Under the pieces are notes generated by a model, which did no database searches, was not told where the DNA came from, and was given only the letters and a program-made list of their open reading frames with translations. Positions 9,301-15,700 of a DNA stretch of 34,220 bases are shown piece after piece. Made by a program: the position numbers and the translations under genes. This DNA is from Lachnospiraceae bacterium UBA7060 (GTDB lineage: Bacteria; Bacillota; Clostridia; Lachnospirales; Lachnospiraceae): assembly GCA_002493835.1 (NCBI GenBank), contig DLAA01000030.1:63756-97975 (forward strand), in the 5' to 3' direction. Position 1 is the first letter of the stretch, and each line of letters begins with the position of its first letter.

Positions 9301-11585
9301 TCATTTATTGTACGGCCAGACATCGTCTCATACGTGCCTTTCGGAGTGACCGTAAACTCTACCTTCTTGATAACATAGTATACCTCCGCCGGCTTATTAT
9401 CCTTTGCATAATAGAAAGTGCCGTCGTCGGTGTTGTCCGTGTAAGAAATTTCAAGCTTATAGATGCCCGCATCCTTCGGAGCAATCAGCCCGGGTTTATA
9501 CTCTTCCCAACAGTCATTGAACTCCTCAGCAGAGAATCCATTTGCCTTGTTCTGATCCATAATCTCCTTATCGATCAGATCAACCGCCGCACTATTTCTA
9601 TACCATGTATAGGTAAAATCTTCGCCAACCGCATCGAAAGTGCCCAGCTTTACTTTACTCTTATATTCGTTTCTTTCTTTATAGATTTCCTCACCGGTGT
9701 ATGTGAGGTCACCCGCTTTTTCAGGTGTATCACCCGCCTTGCCATCGCTCAGCAGGCCCGCAATATTCCATTCCAGCGCAACAGCATCCTTCACTTTAAA
9801 TGTGATAGCTTTGTCATCTGCCGTGGGAGTTGTGTCGGTTTCATAATTGCTGTCTATGCCGACAATCTGTTCCCCTTCCTCATCAATCCCGGAATTGATA
9901 TCCGTTCTGTGCGCATAGGAACCGTTCGCATTATAAACAGCTTTTGTGCCGTCAAAAATAATACGGTACTCTTTACCAGCTATCATCCGATAGCGGGCAT
10001 CAAGTACATACTCCCATACATTCCCTTCCTTCACTTGAAGCGTAAAGGCAGGCTCATAAACCTGGCTTACGTTGTTGTCGTCATAACCTGTACCCCAGAT
10101 ATGATTCTTGGTAACATCAATTGTCACCGATTTATTGTCACGGTCCACTGTCTTTGCCGAATAAGCCACCTTGGAAAGAACCTCAGTCATAGTTTGACCG
10201 CCGACAACTTCCAGCGTCGCAGGCGTAAGCTCCACAACCACCTTTGCCGGATCAACTGCTACATCAATAAAACCTTCCTCAGATTTCGCGTATTTACCTG
10301 TCGAATCCTGATATACCAGATGATATGTGTATCCACCTACATCCGTGGGTGCCGAAACGACAACCTCCTCCTCGTTCTCCCATTCAACCCATTCTCCGGA
10401 TACCTCGGCGTTGTCTAATTTCTTCCAGCCCGCCGCATCATCCCAGTACTGTACTTCATAGGTGTAATCCGTAGTTATTTCTGGATCTTTTACGGGCTTA
10501 CCATCATATACCCGCGTAATTACGCCGTCCTTATTCCACTTTTCCGCAAGGGTAACTACAACCTGTGTCCGCGTCAAATCTCCCATAGCGACATCTACCG
10601 CGATGGACTCTTCCAAATCATAGTTACTATATACTGTCTGTTTCGCTGCATCAGCCTTAAAGGACAGCTTCACGTCTACCACATAATCAACGTCCCTCGC
10701 AAGCGTATCCTCCGGCTTAACTGCCACACCCGTAATAGCATCCCTGAGACCTGTTTTCTCCAGAACGATATCGTCCTTTGAAAGCTCACCATTCACGCCG
10801 GCAGCGCTCTCAATAAAGACATTAACAGTACTTGCCGCCTCACCTGGCTTCGCAACCGCCCTCACATTGATATCCACAGGCGCTTTCTCAATTACACAGT
10901 CCTTGGTCAGCGTTGCACCATCATGCACGCCTTCCTGTTTCGGATAGGAGAGCTCTGCCTGATAGTCTCCCGCATTTTTCGGCTTAGCACCTTCAGCCAT
11001 GGCCGCATAGTTTCCATCTGCGCCCTTCTGCTTCCAGGTAACTGTCACTGCACTGGGATCAACTTCTTCGCCATCCTTCTTCAGTGCCACAGCGTTTAAA
11101 ATATCACTGAACTGCTCTGACCCGTCATACTCTACTTCGGTTACATAGTCAACGTCGAGAATGATCTCGTAACCCGGATTCGCCGCAGTTGTAACGTCTT
11201 GTGCGTTTACCTCCGACCTGTCACCGTCCGCCGCGCTGTCTGTACCCTCTTCATTGTTACTGCCAGCGATATCATCTGCAGGCGCAGCGGTGTCTCCACC
11301 AGCGGCATCACCGTCCGCCACAGTATTGTCACCGTCTGTAGTATCACTCACAGACGCAGTGCTGTCCCCTTCAGTTGTATCACCTACAGGTACAGCGCTG
11401 TCTTCGTCAGTGTTGTCGCCGCCTACGACATCACTTGTGCTGACCGCCTCCGACTCTACTGCGGAATCCACAATATCTTCCGGAGCAGCCATCGCTGTCG
11501 AGGGCAGCATAGTGACTGACATAGCTGCAGCAAGTATCAATGCCAGCAATCTTCTGACTAGATACCGTTTCTTTGTCTTACCCAT
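3381..11585 (-). CDS. Giant secreted multidomain protein with MBG-like, Ig-like (Big-2), Fn3-like and six C-terminal beta-sandwich repeats
   Basis: A predicted 2734-aa exported protein. The start is ATG 11583-11585, 9 nt after AAGGAGGAGG. The signal peptide is about residues 1-33 (basic KTKKRYLVRR, then a hydrophobic stretch, then STAMA). Residues about 35-115 are an acidic Asp/Thr/Ser/Gly/Ala low-complexity tract. MBG-like segments (YDG...AGxY pattern) begin near residues 155, 355, 632 and 905. Big-2-like segments lie near 1285-1370 and 1930-2030, and Fn3-like segments near 1380 and 1785. From about 2078 to the end there are six repeats of roughly 100-118 aa, each opening with a form of FTxxxxGxYxF, reminiscent of PPC-type domains. 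No catalytic domain and no LPxTG motif are visible, and the protein ends in EPWNNN, so surface attachment is unexplained. The domain pattern suggests an adhesin or matrix-binding scaffold, an inference only. It follows the MCP operon on the same strand. Confidence 0.85.
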   Translation of the reverse strand: MGKTKKRYLVRRLLALILAAAMSVTMLPSTAMAAPEDIVDSAVESEAVSTSDVVGGDNTDEDSAVPVGDTTEGDSTASVSDTTDGDNTVADGDAAGGDTAAPADDIAGSNNEEGTDSAADGDRSEVNAQDVTTAANPGYEIILDVDYVTEVEYDGSEQFSDILNAVALKKDGEEVDPSAVTVTWKQKGADGNYAAMAEGAKPKNAGDYQAELSYPKQEGVHDGATLTKDCVIEKAPVDINVRAVAKPGEAASTVNVFIESAAGVNGELSKDDIVLEKTGLRDAITGVAVKPEDTLARDVDYVVDVKLSFKADAAKQTVYSNYDLEESIAVDVAMGDLTRTQVVVTLAEKWNKDGVITRVYDGKPVKDPEITTDYTYEVQYWDDAAGWKKLDNAEVSGEWVEWENEEEVVVSAPTDVGGYTYHLVYQDSTGKYAKSEEGFIDVAVDPAKVVVELTPATLEVVGGQTMTEVLSKVAYSAKTVDRDNKSVTIDVTKNHIWGTGYDDNNVSQVYEPAFTLQVKEGNVWEYVLDARYRMIAGKEYRIIFDGTKAVYNANGSYAHRTDINSGIDEEGEQIVGIDSNYETDTTPTADDKAITFKVKDAVALEWNIAGLLSDGKAGDTPEKAGDLTYTGEEIYKERNEYKSKVKLGTFDAVGEDFTYTWYRNSAAVDLIDKEIMDQNKANGFSAEEFNDCWEEYKPGLIAPKDAGIYKLEISYTDNTDDGTFYYAKDNKPAEVYYVIKKVEFTVTPKGTYETMSGRTINEFFEDEEIAYDISPQMPAGMEAYRPIWEVVEQTKLEGSEQVDEKSYREDDYAEGEAEFDAASTKSYQIQASGEIGYWYREDAAFITNPNFTTKKHDKESTDVNGKTFLSDKWTPLGTSVPLTVNPVGTAKLTPAATATPATLEKIYDGKTFTQEEITAQVASSYKITKADGQEVTAEAIGAELRCYELTDYSDYGEPLLEDVKDAGEYDLYLCFEGSEEYAPFTDADGKAVEVKIGTVKITPREIKVETKVQDTYEAGYLDNTGLLEEATAEAKVTGAVPEQEIAFTNGSAWENGSEGIGFYVCEKGSKERASILHRNKTYELWFDHEYSQWNSWGYYVGADGKVVYVDFARNYRVASAEAISEFKVVTAPARIVSTNFGTAVKSLQTAEPVVTRDAKDNISQKVDILEGIGYESYAGEDANGDAVNMTGNLAAFRIYAPEEFDRQLPDMALYWNEVEKAGGRVMAEYTDSFVVLFDAAKGAPTFTVRWEDKYTEDFTLNFTEENLLGNLEDAVAPKSLAFNDAPKKLALGSSQQLDVKITKAQMSDIISLGYKSSDDTIIHVNEYGWVTALKRGKADITVYPQHMDETGKMVPLTGKGVKEAKVTIEAAPVTAPKPVTVSAYDNYVVVNYDTPVDGYRREIYVVDNDKHSDLKNADAIETEVKKLRGNKNQWKNTFAIAPVYLDSADEAYRGMKGGNTAVLKGLDPTGQYTLYVRNVCAAKTWKLSNGSQITITQETVDESAAGTAVSFKTLKAETIGLDLKLDETVDGITDVTEYDNAENMSKFYEGDRYYRVDFSKLSKGIDSKTLGLFWHSEMDNTADSNDGIWTELPLKNKEVDGKKLSDIYEEPKLEYYVEAVDKKTGRSVRAQKNDYVSIDKKGKIKLTGVDIEDYIWVYVRNTNTGDTAGIGIKVIADVDAVTAKKKSVTLSVGQEMKLNSQELYSYTAGGKKLTGYRYPDITVDRVLKDAVKAKEEWFELDKDDNGEYIIRAVKEGGTMELALTDENVAKNYPDKATVNITFTSKALEPVKGLKACDVMHDRFGLLFTYVGGADRFRVEITDSSKVKIFDKTYENYDIEKLDEVSGKAVKDTYRISAETIKRDVEASGQVRAKLAKDSQYTVTVTALYDAILSKPAAAKVKTTKIPATTTPLGDYWYEAEDGKYILHKVFGGMEIDVSETSGSLPNADNTLSILSGNSYTLTAKASNRGRVNDTLVWTIGDKKVASVKAAAGTYCITLNGLKAGNTTLEVTSKILGKAVARYHITVIPVGDAYKNSNNTYRYYGDNEPSDYDAPNVQGGITEERPDYLPLSVGDPRKVLASTYNYFSFTVPETGKYTFWATRDGSHDNVKLDKLSEAAPGEWKWEKVNVGYFDGAADLGWLKKDQTVRLRTRVSDGDSYNYLYLMAINGAYYVGIEMEQGIETVEAGRPLTVTGQGRNEIIQFTAAESGYYQFTLSDSANKKQTLYLYANENAAIGNGTSGADMSGTAIDYSVAAENSVWLKTKSLKDGETYTLETVKISEDGSVGTPKEITLAADDAKYLVYTIEKDGRYAFSSTADTENYNVSGSIEVNGEEKAYISSNKFSEKLELKQKDVVTLKITNNGTAEAKLTVKAEDITPADLSTVTGDKAIPNGSDTLYQFTAPAAGAYKFTLTVDQAKAADAELKIWNRISDIENYESPLAQSSTAVTVETKAVISVGILLKAGQTVYVNPVNHSGQEMTAACSGALDTGMTEIKAGEAGAPVAVKAEGTKVTFTANATGIYTFTTETLSADVTFEVYKNGAYAGGNTQNADDEVFVNNGDSLSKKLLLQKGQTIVWNMKADSETNLTLSAALTREVKELTLDQPMTASVVGYNDAPDGQAAADGFVFTVPEDGEYTFWSDKNDSDSYGYISTYGVLYDIDKVDADTCLQHDTSYDYNSLTYDSNSGPGYNNFAINYNLSKGQVVYLKSMSYSNYYTCSFNVQVGKGYEPWNNN

Positions 11586-11650
11586 TCTTTGTTCCTCCTC
11601 CTTGTTTTTTCTGCTGCTGTGCTTTAAACAATAAAAAAACACATAAAACC

Positions 11651-11682
11651 ATTTTACCCCCCCCCCCTTATATAAAAGGCAA
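11651..11682 (-). promoter_or_regulatory. Predicted promoter of the giant gene with G11 tract in spacer
   Basis: On the minus strand TTGCCT (11677-11682) is followed by a 20-nt spacer and TAAAAT (11651-11656). The spacer is nine A/T bases plus eleven consecutive G. Twenty nt is longer than the 17 optimum; loss of three G would give 17. The predicted transcript start is near 11644, about 59 nt before the start codon. No better promoter was seen between the MCP stop and the giant gene. Confidence 0.5.
11657..11667. repeat. Homopolymer C11 (G11 on minus strand)
   Basis: Eleven uninterrupted C on the plus strand, the longest G/C homopolymer seen in the window. It lies about 72 nt upstream of the giant gene's start codon. 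Such tracts are prone to length change by slipped-strand mispairing, so the true length may vary between cells or be miscalled in assembly. Confidence 0.95.
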
Positions 11683-11738
11683 GTGTTTTACGTGTTTTTT
11701 TAAATTTATACTATTTTTGAATGGCCGGCTCTTCCGTC

Positions 11739-13472
11739 TTACACCTTAAACTCGCCCACCAAATTTTCCACCTCAGTCGTCAAAGCGAGCAGTTTATCCA
11801 TGTTCTCTGATACCTCTTCCAAATTCGCCTGCTGCTGGGTCACAACCGCACTAACTTCATTAATTTCGGTCACATTGCTGTCAGCAGCATCCTTGATAGT
11901 TCCCATACTTCCCATAGCCTGCATGATCCGGTCACTGAGGGCTTCAACACCGCTTATGATGTCTTCCACATTGTTATTTACCTCATCTGTGCCGTTCGTA
12001 ATAATCTCGAAACTTTCCTTTGCCTCCCCCGTCATCTGATTGCCCTTCTCCAACTGTTCAAGGCTCTCTTTGAGACGGGTCGTCATTTGATCCGCCTGGG
12101 CGCTCACCGCGTCAATCATTTTACCGATTTTTGCCGCAGCAGCCTGAGAATCGTCCGCCAAATTCCGAATTTCTGTAGCCACTACAGCGAACCCTTTCCC
12201 TGCTTCACCCGCTCTGGCCGCCTCGATAGAAGCATTTAAGGACAACAGATTCGTCTGAGAAGCGATAGAAGAAATAGATGCCAGCGCTTCTGTCATACCT
12301 TTGGTATTCTCACCAAAAGAAGAAAATACGCTCTCCATCTCCCTCATAGAGTGATTAACCGTTTCCATCTGCTCTACATAGGCCGTAATTTTCTGCATAC
12401 CTTCTCTGGCATTGTTCCTTGTTTTCCCCGCGTTTCCATGAATAGATTCCGCGTAATCGGCCACTTTCTGTGCAAAGCTCTCCATCTCACCAATCTGTGT
12501 CTGTGCGTGGCTGACCTCCTCCTGTTGTCTCTCCAGGGCTGCCAGCATACCATCCACCGCATCAGCAATACGGGTACCACCCTGCGCATTCTCATCTACG
12601 CTGTTATTGACCGAAGCGGTCGCCATCTTCAATTCTGACATATTAGCGGCCACCTCGCTTATCAGGTGCACCAGGCTGTTTTTCATTTTATTAAAAGCCG
12701 TGGAAGCCTGCCCCACCTCATCTCTGGCATTTACTTTAAGATCCTTATCGGTCAGATTTCCCTCCGAAATGATCATCAAACTCTTTTGCAGCTTAATAAC
12801 AGGAGCCGTTATGCTCTGAGTCAATGCAAATGCCGCTGCCAACACAACCACTGCCGCAATCAGCACCACAATCACAATCATATTGCGCATATTCTGGAAT
12901 CCACTCTGTATCTCATCGGCAACCTGCTGGCTTCGTGCTATCTCGGAAGCCAAAAGAGTCTCTGCACTGGAACTGACGAAACTCATACTGCCGCTCATAT
13001 CCTGCGCAGCATTCATACCCGCTGAAGAATAAGTATCTCCGCAGGCCGCCTGCAATTCCCGGAAAGCAGAAATAAATTTACCTGTCTCCGAGGCAAACTT
13101 GTCATACTGATTACGCATCTCCGAGTATTCGGCCTCCTGGGGGATACCCTCTCCCACTTCCGCCACATACTGTTCCATCGTATCTATAATCTCTATGTGT
13201 CCGCTGGAAGCAAGGTCTCCTCCGGCTCCGCACTTTGCCACCACAGTGCGCCCCAAATAGGATGCATTGTCATTGACATAAGTTACCTTACTGATGCTGT
13301 CAAGCACTTGAGAATACTGCGCATTGTACTCGCTGGATCTGTCTACAAGCACCATAATCAGCACAATAAATATGATTAGTGCGGCCAGAATGCAGGCGTT
13401 GATTTTCAGCCGAATTCCCACCCCTTTACCGCTCTTTTTCGTCTTCTGTCCCTTCTGCACTTTCGTCCGCAT
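11739..13472 (-). CDS. Methyl-accepting chemotaxis protein (MCP 2 of the operon)
   Basis: Transmembrane chemoreceptor of 577 aa. TM1 is about residues 25-44, an extracytoplasmic sensor region about 45-195, TM2 about 198-218, and HAMP about 219-272. A long cytoplasmic coiled-coil signalling domain follows, with its conserved hairpin tip at about 400-440 (SQTNLLSLNASIEAARAGEA, then GKGFAVVATEIRNLA). No C-terminal CheR-tethering pentapeptide is present; the protein ends in NLVGEFKV. The ATG at 13470-13472 is preceded by AGGAAGGAG. It overlaps the end of the small membrane-protein gene by 47 nt in another frame, so translational coupling is likely. The ligand is unknown. Its position between two sugar transporters suggests sugar taxis, but nothing in the sensor region proves this. 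Confidence 0.95.
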   Translation of the reverse strand: MRTKVQKGQKTKKSGKGVGIRLKINACILAALIIFIVLIMVLVDRSSEYNAQYSQVLDSISKVTYVNDNASYLGRTVVAKCGAGGDLASSGHIEIIDTMEQYVAEVGEGIPQEAEYSEMRNQYDKFASETGKFISAFRELQAACGDTYSSAGMNAAQDMSGSMSFVSSSAETLLASEIARSQQVADEIQSGFQNMRNMIVIVVLIAAVVVLAAAFALTQSITAPVIKLQKSLMIISEGNLTDKDLKVNARDEVGQASTAFNKMKNSLVHLISEVAANMSELKMATASVNNSVDENAQGGTRIADAVDGMLAALERQQEEVSHAQTQIGEMESFAQKVADYAESIHGNAGKTRNNAREGMQKITAYVEQMETVNHSMREMESVFSSFGENTKGMTEALASISSIASQTNLLSLNASIEAARAGEAGKGFAVVATEIRNLADDSQAAAAKIGKMIDAVSAQADQMTTRLKESLEQLEKGNQMTGEAKESFEIITNGTDEVNNNVEDIISGVEALSDRIMQAMGSMGTIKDAADSNVTEINEVSAVVTQQQANLEEVSENMDKLLALTTEVENLVGEFKV

Positions 13473-13782
13473 CCCTGTACTCCTTCCTGATTAGTTTTTT
13501 CGCCGATAAAATCAGAATCGCACCGCCTGCTGCCAAAAAAATCACAATAGCCGCCCCGATGAAAATCCGCTCACTTCCTGTCGTTTCCCCAAATCCCTCT
13601 ACCAGCCCATAAGCCAGATACAAAACATACGCCGCCACCAAAATGCGGAGAGTCAGCCCCACCTTAGTATCATTGCTTCCTCTTTTACTTATTGTTCCTT
13701 CATCCTGCTTTTCCGTATCAGCCGCCTCACTCTCTGTGGAATTCTGCGGCACTGCAAACTCCTGTTCTTCCTTCTCACTCAT
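13426..13782 (-). CDS. Small two-TM membrane protein between two MCP genes
   Basis: A 118-aa protein I do not recognise. Residues 1-42 are charged and polar, rich in Glu, Ser and Thr. TM helices are at about 44-62 and 72-93, joined by a short loop with GETTGSER. The tail from 94 is highly charged (KKLIRKEYRDADESAEGTEDEKER). The start ATG has GAGGAG 7 nt upstream. It begins 12 nt after MCP 1 ends, and its last 47 nt overlap the start of MCP 2, so the three genes form one operon. A hairpin of two helices with both ends cytoplasmic fits the charge pattern. It could be an accessory or stability partner of the receptors; this is guesswork from position. Confidence 0.8.
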   Translation of the reverse strand: MSEKEEQEFAVPQNSTESEAADTEKQDEGTISKRGSNDTKVGLTLRILVAAYVLYLAYGLVEGFGETTGSERIFIGAAIVIFLAAGGAILILSAKKLIRKEYRDADESAEGTEDEKER

Positions 13783-13794
13783 ATCTTCACTCCT

Positions 13795-15513
13795 CTATCT
13801 CTGAAAGCAGGCCGTCTGTTCAGACAAATGCTCCACCACATTAGAAACCTGGTCAAGTGCCTCTATAATACCTTTCATATTGTCCGCAAGCACTGCTGTG
13901 TTATTTACTACACCGCCGACACCCTGGGCGCTCTCTTTCACATTATTCGTAATATTCTCATTAGATTCTGCCACGGAACGCATCATAGTGCCGATTCCCT
14001 TCATAGAATCTCTCATCTCTGTCATCATTTGATCCACAGTTATGGAATCATTCAAATACTGTTCACCGGTCCGTTCCATAATTTCATAGTCTGGTAAAAT
14101 TCTCTCGTTGATAAAATTAACCAAATTTCTAGCATTATCAGCCAACGTCAATACCGCCGATACCACGCTCTCCGAAATCTGCTGGATATTACCTGCCGTC
14201 TGCTTGGAATTATCAGCCAATACACGAATCTCATCAGCCACCACCGCAAATCCTCTGCCAGCCTCTCCCGCTCTCGCCGCCTCAATAGAAGCATTTAAAG
14301 CGAGAAGGTTCGTCTTGGAAGCTATACTCAGAATATCACCTGTCAAGTTACTGATCTTCTCAATTTGATGGCTGTCCTCAATAGAAGCATTCAATGACAC
14401 ATCAAAGTCTTTTATCATACTATCCGCCGTCGCCCGGCTGTCCTGGGCAAGCTTTCGAAGTTCCTCTGCGCGGCTCCTGATTTCCTCCGCAAACTTCGTG
14501 CCGTTCACAGCTTTATCCACCATCTCGTTGACAGAAGCTTCCGCCTCCCTGGTATTCTCATTCACATAACCGACGGTAGCTGAAACCTCCTCCATACTGG
14601 CGGCCAGCTCCTCCATAGTCGCAGAAGTATCATTCGCGTTCTGGTTCGTCACTTCCACCACTTCGTTGACACTCGCCTGCTGTCTGTTAATCTCATCACC
14701 GCAGGAAATCACCCCGCCGATGATATCCTGTAAAATATCAAGAAATTCATTGACTCCCTGCGCCAATGTAGCAATTTCATCCTTCGTCTGCACCGGCACA
14801 CGTTCTTCCAGATTCCCCTTATTGTTATGTATATTTTCAATCATGCCATTAATCACCTGGGCAATCTTCTGAATCGGACGTATAATCACACGCCTCGCAA
14901 TGATCATCACTAGAATCGCTGTCACGATCAGAAGAATAATAACACCCACTATTAAAACATAAGACTCCTCAACCTTGCTCTGCACAAAAGCCTTGCCGTC
15001 CTCCAGTTCCGCATCCGAAAATTCAAGCAGACTACTCATACTTCTGTCAATGACACTGTTCAGCGTGCCAAGATTGTTTGCAATCATAGAATTTGCCTGT
15101 TCTTTTTCCCCGCTTTTGCTGATCGCGATAACGGCATCCACAGTAGAATCAAAACTGCTAAGGCGGCTGTCCAATGAATCATAGACTTCCTGCACCTCTT
15201 CCGAAGTAATCATCGCATCGTAAGCTTCCATAGATGCCCACATCTTCGCCCGACGCTCCTTGATGTCGTCCGCCCGGCTGTTCATGGTACGTGTCAGCTT
15301 AGCGTTCACATGGGCATACACATTCATATATATATCTAAGTAATCCTCATAAATGCTGTGAATTAAATTGATTTTTTCGACCTCATTATTCATGACGTTC
15401 TGGCTGCTCTGAGTAATCGTCGTCATGCTGTTTGCCAAAATTCCCATCGATATAATAGATATCAAAGCCAATATAATAATTGCCACTGCAAACTTGAAAC
15501 CAATCTTTTTCAT
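13795..15513 (-). CDS. Methyl-accepting chemotaxis protein with 4HB-like sensor (MCP 1 of the operon)
   Basis: Chemoreceptor of 572 aa and the first gene of the MCP operon. TM1 is about residues 8-28. An all-helical extracytoplasmic region follows (about 29-183; helices include INLIHSIYEDYLDIYMNVYA and SDAELEDGKAF), resembling a four-helix-bundle MCP sensor. TM2 is about 184-206, HAMP about 207-262, and the signalling tip about 395-435 (SKTNLLALNASIEAARAGEA, then GRGFAVVADEIRVLA). AGGAGG lies 13 nt upstream of the ATG, somewhat far but the only candidate. The 4HB class binds small molecules directly or senses binding proteins, so an interaction with the neighbouring sugar-binding lipoproteins is possible but unproven. 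The two MCPs differ clearly in their sensor regions and are not recent duplicates. Confidence 0.95.
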   Translation of the reverse strand: MKKIGFKFAVAIIILALISIISMGILANSMTTITQSSQNVMNNEVEKINLIHSIYEDYLDIYMNVYAHVNAKLTRTMNSRADDIKERRAKMWASMEAYDAMITSEEVQEVYDSLDSRLSSFDSTVDAVIAISKSGEKEQANSMIANNLGTLNSVIDRSMSSLLEFSDAELEDGKAFVQSKVEESYVLIVGVIILLIVTAILVMIIARRVIIRPIQKIAQVINGMIENIHNNKGNLEERVPVQTKDEIATLAQGVNEFLDILQDIIGGVISCGDEINRQQASVNEVVEVTNQNANDTSATMEELAASMEEVSATVGYVNENTREAEASVNEMVDKAVNGTKFAEEIRSRAEELRKLAQDSRATADSMIKDFDVSLNASIEDSHQIEKISNLTGDILSIASKTNLLALNASIEAARAGEAGRGFAVVADEIRVLADNSKQTAGNIQQISESVVSAVLTLADNARNLVNFINERILPDYEIMERTGEQYLNDSITVDQMMTEMRDSMKGIGTMMRSVAESNENITNNVKESAQGVGGVVNNTAVLADNMKGIIEALDQVSNVVEHLSEQTACFQR

Positions 15514-15637
15514 AACTCAGAAAGCTCCTCCTACTGTTATGTGCGTTTTGACCAATAATCAGCCATTTTGCTATTAAACATCATTCTAAGTGTACCACAT
15601 TTTGTCACATAAAGATAGCCCTTGTGCAGTAGAATAT

Positions 15638-15681
15638 AAAACAGCCACGGCTCACTTTCCTGATGATGCCGTGGCTGTTTT
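15638..15681 (-). terminator. Strong intrinsic terminator of the ytfQRT-yjfF operon
   Basis: A perfect 14-bp inverted repeat (15638-15651 with 15668-15681) around a 16-nt loop, starting AAAACAGCCACGGC. On the minus strand the stem is followed by TTTTATATT. It is symmetrical enough to act in both directions. It lies 20 nt after the YjfF-like permease stop codon and separates the transporter operon from the MCP operon. The roughly 120 nt between it and the MCP start contains only a possible -10 (TAGAAT, minus strand). Confidence 0.9.
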
Positions 15682-15700
15682 GATTTTATCTTTTCAATTC

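Larger units (their letters stand above)
11632..11702 (-). terminator. A/U stem-loop with U7 tail between MCP operon and giant gene
   Basis: Arms 11685-11702 and 11632-11649 pair over about 17-18 positions on the minus strand with one G-U pair, and the 3' arm ends in seven U residues (GUGUUUUUUU). The MCP stop codon is 37 nt upstream, so this could terminate that operon. The stem is almost wholly A-U, so it is a weak terminator in energy terms. Its 35-nt loop contains the homopolymer and the -35/-10 elements of the giant gene's promoter, which is unusual. Confidence 0.5.

Noticed and set aside
11650..11684. Invertible promoter (inverton) upstream of the giant gene
   Set aside because: Inverted repeats flank a promoter-like segment, but the segment is only 35 bp, the arms are simple A/T sequence, and no invertase gene is nearby. 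A terminator-like hairpin is simpler.
15540..15620. Sigma-D (flagellar) promoter upstream of the MCP operon
   Set aside because: GGCTGATTAT on the minus strand slightly resembles the sigma-D -10, but no TAAA-type -35 lies at the required distance.
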